The notes under the pieces are model-generated. The model searched no databases. It saw nothing but the letters and a program-made list of their open reading frames with translations, and was not told the origin of the DNA. A DNA stretch of 64,000 nucleotides from Cupriavidus gilardii (GTDB lineage Bacteria > Pseudomonadota > Gammaproteobacteria > Burkholderiales > Burkholderiaceae). Of this stretch, positions 18,739 to 27,606 are shown piece by piece. The DNA lies in NCBI RefSeq assembly GCF_013314895.1, contig NZ_JABTYE010000011.1, forward strand, positions 121,881 to 185,880, given 5' to 3'. Position 1 is the first letter of the stretch, and each line of letters starts with the position of its first letter. The position numbers were made by a program, and so were the translations under genes.

Positions 18739-18768
18739 CTGTCGCCTGTCGCCTGTCGCCTGTCGGTC
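18739..18768. repeat. Heptanucleotide tandem repeat
   Basis: Three perfect GTCGCCT units (18741-18761) and a partial fourth lie in the 181-base spacer between the phosphatase-like gene and the thioesterase gene. Similar GTCGCCT text recurs near 49654-49672. Confidence 0.75.
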
Positions 18769-18787
18769 GATGCCGCCCACTGTCGCC

Positions 18788-19225
18788 CTACTGCTCCGGC
18801 GCCACCTGCTCATACCCGATGATCGCCTCGCGCACCGCCGCCGGCACGGGCGCCGAGCGCTGCGTCGCCGGATCGGCGCAGACGTAGACGATCTCGCCGG
18901 TGATCAGGTGTTCGTCGCCGCGATACATCTCGACGCGGAACAGCATGCTGGAGCGGCCGATGCGCGCGATGCGGCCGCGGATGTCGAGCATGTCGTCGAA
19001 GCGCGCCGAGCCGTGGTATTCCAGCGTGGATTTGACGACGTACATGTCGACGCCATGCGCGTGCAGCACGTCCTCGGGATAGCGGATGCCGACCGCGCGC
19101 CAGTACTCGGTCACGCAGATATCGCAATAGGTCAGGTAATGCGCGTTGAAGACGATCGACTGTGGATCGACTTCGGCCCAGCGCACGCGCAGGGGCATGC
19201 TGTGGCGAAACTCTTCCTTGGCCAT
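18788..19225 (-). CDS. Acyl-CoA thioesterase, 4-hydroxybenzoyl-CoA thioesterase (hotdog) type
   Basis: 145-residue hotdog protein. The catalytic motif is RVRWAEVDPQSIVFNAHYLTYCD, with the conserved Asp and the family's G replaced by S, and helix residues EYWRAVGI follow. The strand pattern LEYHGSARFDDMLDIRGRI is characteristic of the YbgC/4-HBT group. It hydrolyses short or aromatic acyl-CoAs in the cytosol. The ATG at 19225 has GAGGA upstream. It lies downstream of a REPIN-like element that separates it from the Bug receptor gene. Confidence 0.9.
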   Translation of the reverse strand: MAKEEFRHSMPLRVRWAEVDPQSIVFNAHYLTYCDICVTEYWRAVGIRYPEDVLHAHGVDMYVVKSTLEYHGSARFDDMLDIRGRIARIGRSSMLFRVEMYRGDEHLITGEIVYVCADPATQRSAPVPAAVREAIIGYEQVAPEQ

Positions 19226-19261
19226 GCGGGGTCCTCGGGAAAGACAGCGTCGGCAGAACAT

Positions 19262-19346
19262 CGTCGCCCCCGCGAAGGCGGGGGCCCAGCGGCTTTTGCA
19301 CGTGGCAAGGCAAGCCACTGGGTCCCCGCCTTCGCGGGGACGACGG
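19262..19346. repeat. REPIN-like inverted repeat (second family)
   Basis: Two about 28-base elements face each other: the core CCCCGCGAAGGCGGGG at the left end and its complement near 19323-19339. The flanks CGTCG and CCCAG also match. A spacer of about 30 bases separates them. Each element is palindromic, and the pair can fold into one long hairpin. This is the architecture of REP doublets (REPINs). Confidence 0.85.
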
Positions 19347-19378
19347 ATCAAAGGCCCTCGGCGAGGGCGCGCATCGCC

Positions 19379-20365
19379 TTACTGCGGCCGCGCCAGCCCC
19401 AGCTTCTCGATGATGGCCTTTTCCTTCTTGACCGTGTCGGCGGCGAACTTCGCGTACTGCTCGCTGTTCATGTAGAACGGCTCCATGTCGAACTTGGCCA
19501 GCGACTCGCGGTAGTTCGGCATTTCCATCGCCTGCTTGAAGGCGTCATGCAGCTTCTTGACGATCTTCGGGTCGGTGCCCTTGGGCGCGGCCAGGCCGAA
19601 CGGCGAGGTCTGCACGATGCCCAGGCCCAGCTCCTTGAGCGTCGGCACATTGGGGAAGCGCGGCGAGCGCTTGTCGCCCCATACCGACAGCAGGCGCAGA
19701 CGGCCCTGCTCGACGTACGGCGCCCACGCCGGCGTGTCGGCCACCGACATCACGTGGCCGCCCAGCAGCGCCTGCATCGACTCGGAATTGCCCTTGAACG
19801 GGATGTGCGAGAACTGGACGTTCTGCTTCATCGCCAGCTCTTCCATCGTCAGATGCAGCGTCGTCATCGAGCCGGGCGTGCCGTAGGTCAGCTTGCCCGG
19901 GTTCGCCTTGGCGTAGGCGATGTACTCCTGCATGGTCTTGATCGGCGAATCGGCCGGTACCACCAGGCCGAAGGCATAGCCCGCCAGGTTGATCACATAG
20001 GTCAGGTCCTTGACCGGGTCCCAGTTGATCTTGGTGGTGTACGGCAGGCGGAACACCGGCAGCGGGATCTGCGCCAGCGTGTAGCCGTCGGGCGGCGTGG
20101 CCTGCATCATCTGTGCCGGCAGCACGCCGCCGGCACCGGGCTTGTTCTCGACGATCACCGGCTGGCCGAGGATCTTCGAAGCGTTCTCTGCCAGCACGCG
20201 GAACGGGATATCGGTGGAACCGCCCGCCGTGTAGCCGATGATGAGGCGGATCGGCTTCTGCGGGAAATTGTCCGCCTGCGCATGAGCCGCGGGCGTGGCT
20301 GCCAGGCCGGTTACCGCTGCAGCGGCGATGGCGCCCGCACGGGCGAGGAAGTGGCGGCGTTGCAT
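19379..20365 (-). CDS. Bug/TctC-family tripartite tricarboxylate-type solute receptor
   Basis: 328-residue periplasmic binding protein. The N-terminus MQRRHFLARAGAIAAAAVTG and the following AHA cleavage region form a signal peptide with a twin-Arg-like start. The Bug signature PQKPIRLIIGYTAGGSTDI, VENKPGAGG and YGTPGSMTTLHL line the ligand cleft. Bug receptors are very abundant in Bordetella/Cupriavidus relatives and bind carboxylates or amides. No TctA/TctB membrane genes adjoin, so it is an orphan receptor. GGAGA lies upstream of the ATG. Confidence 0.93.
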   Translation of the reverse strand: MQRRHFLARAGAIAAAAVTGLAATPAAHAQADNFPQKPIRLIIGYTAGGSTDIPFRVLAENASKILGQPVIVENKPGAGGVLPAQMMQATPPDGYTLAQIPLPVFRLPYTTKINWDPVKDLTYVINLAGYAFGLVVPADSPIKTMQEYIAYAKANPGKLTYGTPGSMTTLHLTMEELAMKQNVQFSHIPFKGNSESMQALLGGHVMSVADTPAWAPYVEQGRLRLLSVWGDKRSPRFPNVPTLKELGLGIVQTSPFGLAAPKGTDPKIVKKLHDAFKQAMEMPNYRESLAKFDMEPFYMNSEQYAKFAADTVKKEKAIIEKLGLARPQ

Positions 20366-20467
20366 CTGTAGTCGTCTCCTATTGCTACAAGGTACTGCTC
20401 GGGTACTCGTTACTGCCTGAAAAACCGGGGTTTCTGCGACCGCCTTGGCTTGGCTTCGAGTGCCGCC

Positions 20468-21502
20468 CTAGCCGGGCGGCGCGGTGCCGAAGGCCGTTCG
20501 CAACGCGCGCACGGCATCGTCGTGCGCGCGCGCCACCGCCGGGACGAAGCGTCCCAGCTTGAAGAAATCATGGATCATGCCGGGGTAGTCCGCCACTTCT
20601 GCCGGCACGCCGGCCGCGCGCAGCTTGTCGGCATACGCCACCCCTTCGTCGTGCAGCGGGTCGTAGCCGGCCACCGCGATCCAGGCCGGACAGCAGCCCT
20701 TGACGTCGGCGCCGGTGCCGCCGCCGTCCAGCGGGGCGAAGCGCCAGTCGTCGCGGCTCGCCTCGCGGTCCAGATATTGCGCGAAGAACCACTGGATCAT
20801 CGACGCGGTCAGCAGATAACCGTCGGCCAGCGCCCGCTGCGACGGCGTGTCCTGGCGCGCACTGGTGCCCGGATACAGCAGCATCTGCAGCACCGGCGCA
20901 AGGCCACGGTTGCGCGCTTCCACCGCGCAGGCCGCGGCGAGCGTACCGCCGGCGCTGTCGCCGCCGAGCGCGATGCGGCCCGGATCGGCGCCCAGCCGCG
21001 ACGCCTGTTCGAAGACCCAGTGCAGCACGTCGAAGGCGTCGTCGACCGCCGTGGGGAATTTCCATTGCGGCCCCAGCCGGTAGTCGACCGACAGCACCAT
21101 CGCATCGGCGCGCGCGCACAGCAGCCGGCACAGCGGCTCGTGCGTGGCGATGCTGCCCACCGTGAAGCCGCCACCATGGAAGTACAGCAGCAGCGGCAAG
21201 GGCTCGGCCCAGCTCGCCTCGCGCGGCGCATAGAGCCGCACCGGAATCGGATGGCCGTCGCGGGCCGTCACCGTCATGTCCTCGATGCTGTGCACCGGTT
21301 CGGGCGCCACGTCCAGGATCAGCGCGCTCTTCTCGTAGGCGACCTTGGCGTCGGCCGGCTCGAGATGATGCAGCGGCGGCCGCTTGGCGCGCGCCACCAT
21401 GTCCAGCAGCTGCGCGATCTGCGGATCGAGCGGCTGCGCCGGCATGCCTGGCATGCTGGGCGGGAGCGCGGGCGCGGGGTACGCGGACGGGACGGCTGAC
21501 AT
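20468..21502 (-). CDS. Alpha/beta hydrolase, HSL (family IV) esterase
   Basis: 344 residues. The oxyanion motif LLYFHGGGFTVGS, nucleophile elbow GGDSAGGTLAA, acid region around AVAGYDPLHDEG and catalytic His in DYPGMIHDFFKLG make a complete HSL-type catalytic triad. It probably hydrolyses short acyl esters. The N-terminal 30 residues are Pro/Ala/Met-rich. The ATG at 21502 is chosen; no strong Shine-Dalgarno is seen. It is divergent from the Fe-ADH gene, and a GAACG-N2-CGTTC site sits between them. Confidence 0.92.
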   Translation of the reverse strand: MSAVPSAYPAPALPPSMPGMPAQPLDPQIAQLLDMVARAKRPPLHHLEPADAKVAYEKSALILDVAPEPVHSIEDMTVTARDGHPIPVRLYAPREASWAEPLPLLLYFHGGGFTVGSIATHEPLCRLLCARADAMVLSVDYRLGPQWKFPTAVDDAFDVLHWVFEQASRLGADPGRIALGGDSAGGTLAAACAVEARNRGLAPVLQMLLYPGTSARQDTPSQRALADGYLLTASMIQWFFAQYLDREASRDDWRFAPLDGGGTGADVKGCCPAWIAVAGYDPLHDEGVAYADKLRAAGVPAEVADYPGMIHDFFKLGRFVPAVARAHDDAVRALRTAFGTAPPG

Positions 21503-21551
21503 GAATGGCGTGGCGATGGCGCGGCCGGGATTCCGGTGAAGTTCGAATTGT

Positions 21552-21563
21552 GAACGAGCGTTC
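21552..21563. promoter_or_regulatory. GAACG-N2-CGTTC operator, site 1
   Basis: GAACGAGCGTTC is a perfect 5-bp inverted repeat with a 2-base centre. It is 50 bases upstream of the esterase ATG and about 210 upstream of the Fe-ADH ATG. It matches sites near 37.3 kb and 45.1 kb and resembles a TetR-family operator. Confidence 0.65.
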
Positions 21564-21770
21564 GATTTTAGTATGATGCCAGCGCTTTGTGGGAATCCCG
21601 GTGCGGAAAATGTCGCAACGCGACACCGCGTTTGCCCCCTCCCCGCCCGACGGAAAACGCTGCGACAATCGTCCGGGCCTGGATATGCAACGCCCCGCCG
21701 GCATGGCAGCGCAGCACGATGCCGCCACCCGCTCGCCCTCGCCGACATAACAATCACGGAGACAAGCACG

Positions 21771-22919
21771 ATGGCCTTTATCTATTACCTGACCCATATC
21801 CATCTGGATTTCGGCGCGGTCAAGCTGCTGAAGTCCGAATGCGAGCGCATCGGCATCCGCCGGCCGCTGCTCGTCACCGACAAGGGCGTGGTCGCCGCCG
21901 GCATCGCGCAGCGCGCCATCGATGCGCTGCAAGGGCTGCCGGTGGCCGTGTTCGACGACACCCCGTCCAATCCGACCGAGGCGATGGTGCGGCAGGCGGC
22001 CGCGCAATACCGCAGCGAAGGCTGCGACGGCCTGATCGCGGTGGGCGGCGGCTCCTCGATCGACCTGGCCAAGGGCATTGCGATCCTCGCCACGCACGAG
22101 GGCGAGCTGACGACCTACGCCACCATCGAGGGCGGCAGCGGCAAGATCACCGAGCGCGCCGCGCCCCTGATCGCGGTGCCGACCACCTCCGGCACCGGCA
22201 GCGAGGTCGCGCGCGGCGCGATCATCATCCTCGACGACGGGCGCAAGCTCGGTTTCCACTCCTGGCATCTGCTGCCCAAATCGGCGATCTGCGATCCCGA
22301 GCTGACGCTGGGCCTGCCGCCCGGACTGACCGCGGCCACGGGCATGGACGCGATCGCGCATTGCATCGAGACCTTTCTTGCCCCGGCCTTCAATCCGCCG
22401 GCCGACGGCATCGCGCTGGACGGACTCGAGCGTGCCTGGGCCCATATCGAACGCGCGACGCGCGACGGCAGCGACCGCGAGGCACGCCTGAACATGATGA
22501 GCGCGTCGATGCAGGGCGCGATGGCGTTCCAGAAGGGCCTGGGCTGCGTGCACTCGCTGTCCCACCCGCTCGGCGGCCTGAAGATCGACGGCCGCACCGG
22601 CCTGCATCACGGCACGCTGAACGCGGTGGTGATGCCCGCGGTGCTGCGCTTTAACGCCGACGCGCCGAGCATCGTGCGCGAGGACCGCTATGGACGGCTG
22701 CGCCGCGCCATGCATCTGCCGGCCGACGCCGATGTCGCGCAGGCGGTATACGACATGACCGCGCGCCTGGGCCTGCCGACCGGGCTGGCGGCGATGGGGG
22801 TCACCGAGGCGATGTTCGACAAGGTCGTGACCGGCGCGCTGGCCGACCATTGCCACAAGACCAATCCGAAGGAAGCGAGCGCCGAGGACTATCGGCGTAT
22901 GCTGGCGGAATCGATGTAA
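21771..22919 (+). CDS. Iron-containing (group III) alcohol dehydrogenase
   Basis: 382 residues. The NAD(P) phosphate-binding motif is GVGGGSSIDLAKG-like (VGGGSSIDLAKG). Iron ligands are consistent with GMDAIAHCIETF, HSLSHPLGGL and LHHGTLNAVVMP. It oxidises or reduces short alcohols or semialdehydes such as 4-hydroxybutyrate; substrate not fixed. GGAGA precedes the ATG at 21771. It is co-directional with the macrodomain gene 58 bases downstream. Confidence 0.92.
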   Translation: MAFIYYLTHIHLDFGAVKLLKSECERIGIRRPLLVTDKGVVAAGIAQRAIDALQGLPVAVFDDTPSNPTEAMVRQAAAQYRSEGCDGLIAVGGGSSIDLAKGIAILATHEGELTTYATIEGGSGKITERAAPLIAVPTTSGTGSEVARGAIIILDDGRKLGFHSWHLLPKSAICDPELTLGLPPGLTAATGMDAIAHCIETFLAPAFNPPADGIALDGLERAWAHIERATRDGSDREARLNMMSASMQGAMAFQKGLGCVHSLSHPLGGLKIDGRTGLHHGTLNAVVMPAVLRFNADAPSIVREDRYGRLRRAMHLPADADVAQAVYDMTARLGLPTGLAAMGVTEAMFDKVVTGALADHCHKTNPKEASAEDYRRMLAESM

Positions 22920-22977
22920 GGCTCATTCGATGTAAGGCTCAATCGGTACCAGGCGCATCGGGCGCAAGGAGGCGGGC

Positions 22978-23514
22978 ATGGCTGGCGAACACTTGCAGGT
23001 GGTGCACGGCGATATCACGCGGATGGAGGTCGATGCCATCGTCAACGCGGCCAACAGCGGCCTGCTCGGAGGCGGCGGCGTCGATGGCGCGATCCACGGC
23101 GCGGGTGGCCCGGCCATCATGGCGGCCTGCCGCGAGATCCGCGAGCGAGAGGGCGGCTGCCCGACCGGCCAGGCGGTGATCACCACCGGCGGCCTGCTGC
23201 CGGCTCCGTACGTGATCCACGCGGTCGGCCCGGTCTGGCGCGGCGGCAACGAGAACGAGGACGCGTTGCTGGCCAGCGCCTATCGCAACAGCATCAAGCT
23301 CGCTGCCGAGCATCGCCTGCGCACGCTGGCCTTCCCGAACATCAGCACCGGGGTCTACGGCTTCCCGCGCGAACGCGCGGCCGATATCGCGATCGCGGCC
23401 GTGCGCGAAGCGCTGGCGGAAGCGGAGACCATCGAACAGGTGACCTTTGTTTGTTTTGACGACGAGAACTACCGGCTGTATCGCGAACGGCTGGGCGCGT
23501 TTGGCGGGCTTTGA
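22978..23514 (+). CDS. Macrodomain O-acetyl-ADP-ribose deacetylase (YmdB-like)
   Basis: 178 residues. It shows all macrodomain ADP-ribose-binding elements: GDITRMEVDAIVNAANSGLL, GGGVDGAIHGAGG, CPTGQAVITTGG, and AFPNISTGVYGFPRERAA. It removes acetyl-ADP-ribose or mono-ADP-ribose. AAGGAGGCGGGC gives a good Shine-Dalgarno before the ATG. Linkage to Fe-ADH may be incidental. Confidence 0.94.
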   Translation: MAGEHLQVVHGDITRMEVDAIVNAANSGLLGGGGVDGAIHGAGGPAIMAACREIREREGGCPTGQAVITTGGLLPAPYVIHAVGPVWRGGNENEDALLASAYRNSIKLAAEHRLRTLAFPNISTGVYGFPRERAADIAIAAVREALAEAETIEQVTFVCFDDENYRLYRERLGAFGGL

Positions 23515-23525
23515 CGGTGGGGGGA

Positions 23526-23566
23526 TAGCGGGCGCTGGTTGCGCTCGCCTCCCCTCTTGCCCGCTA
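23526..23566. terminator. Inverted repeat between convergent genes
   Basis: TAGCGGGC and GCCCGCTA flank 25 bases between the macrodomain and hydrolase stops. A small GCGC stem lies inside. There is no T-run, so termination is only a suggestion. Confidence 0.3.
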
Positions 23567-24481
23567 ACCCAACGCACCCCGAATCAACCGATTGATCCGC
23601 TCCGGCTGCTCGTGCACGACCCAGTGCGTGCCTTCGGGAATCCGCTCCAGCCGCAGCTGCGGTACGAAGCGGTCGAGCCCGTCGACCAGCGACTTCGGCA
23701 ACGCCCGATCGTTCTCCCCCCAGATCACCAGCGTTGGCACGCGCACGACGAAGGACTCCGGGTCGAGCCGCGACAGATCGGGCGGCGGTTCGCCCGGCGC
23801 CGGCGGATGCAGCGGCGAGGCGCGATAGTAGTTGACGCTGCCGGTCAGCGGATGGGACCCGGCCTCGCCCGGCTGCGACCACGCGGCCAGGTACTTGTCG
23901 CGGGTCTCGCCGGTGAACCAGTCGGGCGGCGCGTCGCCCCCGGACAGCAACGCTGCGAGCCGGCCGTAGTTGTCGGCCGCCAGCACCTCCTCGCAGCCCG
24001 GCTTGCGCAGCCAGTTCATATAAGCCGACGCCGCCTGCTGCTGCGGATCCTCCGCCAGCGCGCGGGCGAACAGATACGGGTGCGGCGCGTTGACGATGAC
24101 AAGCTGCTGCACCAGCGCCGGAAACTGGATCGCCAGGTTCCAGCAGACCGCCCCGCCCCAGTCGTGCGCCACCACCACGCAGCGGTCGTAGCCCAGCGCC
24201 GCGACGAACTGCACCAGATCCTCGACCAGATGGCGCGGCTTGTAGGCCTCGACCGCGGCCGGCTTGCTCGACAGATTGAAGCCGCGCAGATCCGGCGCGA
24301 CCGCAAAGTGGGTCTGGCCGAATTCCGCGAGCTGCGCTTCCCACGCGTACCAGAATTCCGGAAAGCCATGGACGAACAGCATCAGCGGCTTGCCGCGCTG
24401 TCCCGCGCTGGCGTAGTGCAGCCGCATACCGTTCGGCAGCGAGGCGTACTGCAGATGATGGATCACGGCCGGTGTGCTCAT
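23564..24481 (-). CDS. Alpha/beta hydrolase, epoxide-hydrolase-like
   Basis: 305 residues. The HGFPEFWYAWEAQLAEF oxyanion motif and the nucleophile Asp in VVAHDWGGAVCWN fit soluble epoxide hydrolases or haloacetate dehalogenases. The acid/His pair is in IWGENDRALP and GTHWVVHEQPERIN. It opens epoxides by ester intermediate chemistry; the substrate is unknown. It starts the catabolic minus-strand series with the SDR gene 93 bases upstream. Confidence 0.9.
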   Translation of the reverse strand: MSTPAVIHHLQYASLPNGMRLHYASAGQRGKPLMLFVHGFPEFWYAWEAQLAEFGQTHFAVAPDLRGFNLSSKPAAVEAYKPRHLVEDLVQFVAALGYDRCVVVAHDWGGAVCWNLAIQFPALVQQLVIVNAPHPYLFARALAEDPQQQAASAYMNWLRKPGCEEVLAADNYGRLAALLSGGDAPPDWFTGETRDKYLAAWSQPGEAGSHPLTGSVNYYRASPLHPPAPGEPPPDLSRLDPESFVVRVPTLVIWGENDRALPKSLVDGLDRFVPQLRLERIPEGTHWVVHEQPERINRLIRGALG

Positions 24482-24574
24482 GGTCTCCTCTCTGTGATGT
24501 TTGTCCGGTCGTCCCCTTGATGGCGGAGACGACGGTTGCGATGCATGCTCCGTGCCTACGCCATCAGTCCTTGC

Positions 24575-25477
24575 TCAGTCCCGCAGCGCCGCCACCAGCT
24601 CATCCCGCACCTGCGGCTTGCCCGCAAAGGGATCGCCGGGGTTGCGCTGGCCGACGATGTCCTCGAAGCGCTGCTGCACCGGCGCCAACGCGTGCGGATG
24701 CGAATAGATATAGAAGCGCTGCTCTCGGATCGCATCGAAGGTCATGCGCGCCACGTCCTCGGCGCTGACCTTGCCCGACGTGACCGCCTTGTCCGACAGC
24801 GCCTGCGCGACCAGTTGGGAGCGCGTCGGCGGCGCCTCGTTGCTCAGGTCGGCCGGACGATTGCGGTGCGACTGGTGGATGCCCGTCGGCACGAAATACG
24901 GGCACAGCAGCGAGCAATGCACCTGTTCGGTCACCAGCGCCAGGTCCTGGTACAGCGACTCGGACAGCGACACCACCGCATGCTTGGAGACGTTGTAGAT
25001 CCCCATCGCCGGCGGATTCAGCAGCCCCGCCATCGACGCGGTATTGACGATATGGCCTTCGTACGAGGCATCGCGCGCGGCGGCCTCGAGCATCAGCGGC
25101 GTGAAGATGCGCACGCCGTGGATCACGCCGTGCAGGTTGACGCCGAGCACCCAGTCCCAGTCCTTCTGCGAGTTCTCCCAGACCAGCCCGCCGGCGCCGA
25201 CGCCGGCATTGTTGAACAGCAGATTGACCTCGCCGAACGCCTCGATCGCGGCATCGGCCAGCGCCTGCACCTGCTCGGCCTTCGATACATCGACGCGCAG
25301 CCCGATCACGCGGGCGCCCTGGGTGCGCAGTTCGGCCACCGTGGTGTCCAGCGCGTCCTGCTGGACATCGGCCAGCACCAGCCGCATGCCCAGCGCCGCG
25401 CCGAGGCGCGCGAATTCCTTGCCGAATCCCGACGCGCCGCCGGTGATCACGGCCACTCTTTCCTGGAACTGCTTCAT
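24575..25477 (-). CDS. Short-chain dehydrogenase/reductase
   Basis: 300 residues. It has the Rossmann motif TGGASGFGKEFARLG, NNAGVGAGG, the catalytic Ser in NTASMAGLL and the YNVSK motif. Asp in LADVQ suggests NAD preference. The C-terminal 60 residues (RFYIYSHPHALAPVQQRFED) are typical of a Burkholderiales SDR group often seen beside lipid-degradation genes. The likely role is oxidation of a hydroxyl intermediate. GGAGA-like sequence precedes the ATG. Confidence 0.92.
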   Translation of the reverse strand: MKQFQERVAVITGGASGFGKEFARLGAALGMRLVLADVQQDALDTTVAELRTQGARVIGLRVDVSKAEQVQALADAAIEAFGEVNLLFNNAGVGAGGLVWENSQKDWDWVLGVNLHGVIHGVRIFTPLMLEAAARDASYEGHIVNTASMAGLLNPPAMGIYNVSKHAVVSLSESLYQDLALVTEQVHCSLLCPYFVPTGIHQSHRNRPADLSNEAPPTRSQLVAQALSDKAVTSGKVSAEDVARMTFDAIREQRFYIYSHPHALAPVQQRFEDIVGQRNPGDPFAGKPQVRDELVAALRD

Positions 25478-25582
25478 CGTGGTCTCCTTCTCGATGCCGG
25501 CGCGGTCCGGTTTCCCGGTGGCTCGCTCTGCTGGCGGCCTCGTCCGCGCCGGTTGCTCCCCGGACCTTCGCTGCCCCCTGCG

Positions 25583-26437
25583 TCAATCGAGCAGGTCGGG
25601 CTGCTCCTTGACGATGCGCGCGTACAGCGGCTGGAACTGGAACCAGCCGGCCTGCGCGGTGCCGACGATCGAATAGGCCTGGCGCGCCGCGGCGTCCGAA
25701 ATCGTCTTCGGCGCGCCGCCGGTGCGCGCCGCGGCCGCCTCGGCCAGCAGCTGCACCTGGCACGAGCGCTCCATCGTGATGAACCACCAGGCCGCCTCGT
25801 CGACCGTGCGGCCCACGGTCAGCAGCCCGTGGTTCTGCAGGATCACGGCCTTGTTGGACCCCAGCGCGTTGGCGATGCGCTGGCCCTCGTCGAGTTCGAC
25901 CACTACGCCGCCGAAGTCGTCGTAAACCGCGTGGTCCTGGTAGAACGCGCAGACGTCCTGCGTCAGCGGATCGAGCGGCCGGCCCAGCGTCGACCAGGCG
26001 CGCCCATAGGTGCTGTGCGAATGCGCGGCCGCTACCGCGTCCTCGCGGGTCTGATGCACCCGCGAGTGAATTGCGAAGGCGGCCGCATTGACCGGATGAT
26101 CGCCCTCGACCACGTTGCCGTGGTGATCGCAGCGGATCAGGTTCGACACCTTGACCTGGCTGAAATGCACGCCGAACGGATTGACCCAGAAGGTGTCGGG
26201 AAACTCAGGGTCGCGCGCGGTGATATGGCCGGCCACGCCCTCGTCGAAGCCGAACTTCGAGAACAGCCGGAAGGCCGCCGCCAGACGCTGCTTGCGGTGC
26301 AGGCGCTCCTCGGCATGGGTCTCGAAGCGCGGCGGACGCGGCAGCACGCGGTACTTTGCCTTGATTTCCTCGGGCAGATCGGCGCCGATCTCGTCGGCGC
26401 GGCTGGCACGCGGCGGTGCCTGGATGGGAGCGTTCAT
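25583..26437 (-). CDS. Class II aldolase/adducin family protein
   Basis: 284 residues. The zinc-binding pattern is AAAHSHSTYGRAW plus NHGLLTVGRTVDEAA, and GVAGHITARDPEFPDTFWVN gives the phosphate-binding region. Relatives include fuculose-phosphate aldolases and many uncharacterised adducin-like proteins in catabolic clusters; no sugar pathway is nearby. It lies between SDR and MDR genes on the same strand. Confidence 0.9.
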   Translation of the reverse strand: MNAPIQAPPRASRADEIGADLPEEIKAKYRVLPRPPRFETHAEERLHRKQRLAAAFRLFSKFGFDEGVAGHITARDPEFPDTFWVNPFGVHFSQVKVSNLIRCDHHGNVVEGDHPVNAAAFAIHSRVHQTREDAVAAAHSHSTYGRAWSTLGRPLDPLTQDVCAFYQDHAVYDDFGGVVVELDEGQRIANALGSNKAVILQNHGLLTVGRTVDEAAWWFITMERSCQVQLLAEAAAARTGGAPKTISDAAARQAYSIVGTAQAGWFQFQPLYARIVKEQPDLLD

Positions 26438-26446
26438 CGCGGTCTC

Positions 26447-26502
26447 CTGCGGGTAACGAACGGATAACGAACGGGTAGCGAGCGGGTAGCGAGCCGGCGG
26501 GT
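26447..26502. repeat. Short tandem repeats upstream of the aldolase-like gene
   Basis: Units of the form GGGTAACGAAC / GGATAACGAAC / GGGTAGCGAGC follow each other about four times in the 64-base spacer between the MDR stop and the aldolase-like start. Confidence 0.75.
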
Positions 26503-27512
26503 CAGATCAGCTTGACCAGCTGCTTGCCGAAGTTCTTGCCCTTGAGCAGGCCCATGAAGGCCTCGGGCGCGCTCTCCAGCCCCTGCGCGACGCTCTCGCG
26601 GAACTTGAGCTTCCCCTGCGCCACCGCGCCACCGAGCTCGGACAGCGCCTGCGGCCACACGTCCATGTGCTCGGAGACGATGAAACCCTCGATCTTCAGC
26701 CGCGACACCAGGATCAGCTGCGGATTCTTCATCGGCAGCGGCTCGCCGTCATAGCCGGCGATCATGCCGCACACCGCGATGCGGCCGAACGGATTCATCC
26801 GCGACAGCACGGCATCGAGGATCTCGCCGCCGACGTTCTCGAAGTAGCCGTCGACGCCTTGCGGCGTGGCTTCCTTGAGCATCGTGTACAGCGCCTTGGG
26901 ATCGGACGCCGCCTTGTAGTCGACGCAGGCATCGAAGCCCAGCTCGTTGACCACGTAGTCGCACTTCTCCTTGCCGCCGGCGATGCCGACCGCGCGGCAG
27001 CCAGCCATCTTGGCGAGCTGCCCGACCACGCTGCCCACCGCGCCCGAGGCCGCGCTGACCACCACGGTCTCGCCTGCCTTCGGCGCGATGATGCGGTTCA
27101 GGCCGTACCAGGCGGTGACGCCGGGCATGCCGACTGCCCCCAGATAGGCCGACAGCGGGATCCTGCTGGTATCGACCTTCTGCATGCCGCTGCCGTCGCT
27201 GACGCCCATCTCCTGCCAGCCGAACATGCCCAGCACCTTGTCGCCGACCGCGTACCTGGGATTGCGCGAGGCCACCACCTCGCCGACGGTGCCGCCGATC
27301 ATCACCTCGTTCAGCGGCTGGGGCGTCGCGTACGACTTGCCTTCGTTCATGCGGCCGCGCATATACGGGTCGAGCGACAGATAGTGGTTGCGGACCAGCA
27401 CCTGGCCGTCGGCCAGCTCGGGTACCGGCACTTCCTCGAGCCGGAAGTTGTCCGGCGAGACGGCGCCGCTGGGACGGGAGGCGAGGACGATGCGCTTGTA
27501 GGTATCGGACAT
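26502..27512 (-). CDS. MDR-superfamily NADP-dependent oxidoreductase (CurA-like)
   Basis: 336 residues. The N-terminal segment YLSLDPYMRGRM and the cofactor motif VVSAASGAVGSVVGQLAKMAG are diagnostic of the prostaglandin-reductase/CurA group. Late Tyr-containing FENVGGEILDAVL and MIAGYDGEPLP are also typical. It reduces alpha,beta-unsaturated carbonyls with NADPH; no zinc ligands are seen, as expected. The ATG at 27512 gives the normal N-terminus. Confidence 0.93.
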   Translation of the reverse strand: MSDTYKRIVLASRPSGAVSPDNFRLEEVPVPELADGQVLVRNHYLSLDPYMRGRMNEGKSYATPQPLNEVMIGGTVGEVVASRNPRYAVGDKVLGMFGWQEMGVSDGSGMQKVDTSRIPLSAYLGAVGMPGVTAWYGLNRIIAPKAGETVVVSAASGAVGSVVGQLAKMAGCRAVGIAGGKEKCDYVVNELGFDACVDYKAASDPKALYTMLKEATPQGVDGYFENVGGEILDAVLSRMNPFGRIAVCGMIAGYDGEPLPMKNPQLILVSRLKIEGFIVSEHMDVWPQALSELGGAVAQGKLKFRESVAQGLESAPEAFMGLLKGKNFGKQLVKLI

Positions 27513-27548
27513 GGGCGTTCCTTTGTCGGGTAGTCGTGGAAGTTGGCG

Positions 27549-27600
27549 TGCAGCGTTTGGCGTTTTGGCGTTTCGGCGTTTCGGTATTTGAACGTTGGCG
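27549..27600. repeat. TTTSGGCG tandem repeat in intergenic spacer
   Basis: Four adjoining units resembling GCGTTTTG/GCGTTTCG lie between the MDR gene and the serine hydrolase stop. No function is evident. Confidence 0.65.
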
Positions 27601-27606
27601 CCGACG

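Noticed and set aside
20568..22856. 762-codon minus-strand frame through Fe-ADH
   Set aside because: Opposite to a complete Fe-ADH with metal ligands, and it reads through a second real gene.
26447..26502. GGGTAACGAAC units as TetR-type operators
   Set aside because: Units are direct, not inverted; they are part of a degenerate tandem repeat.
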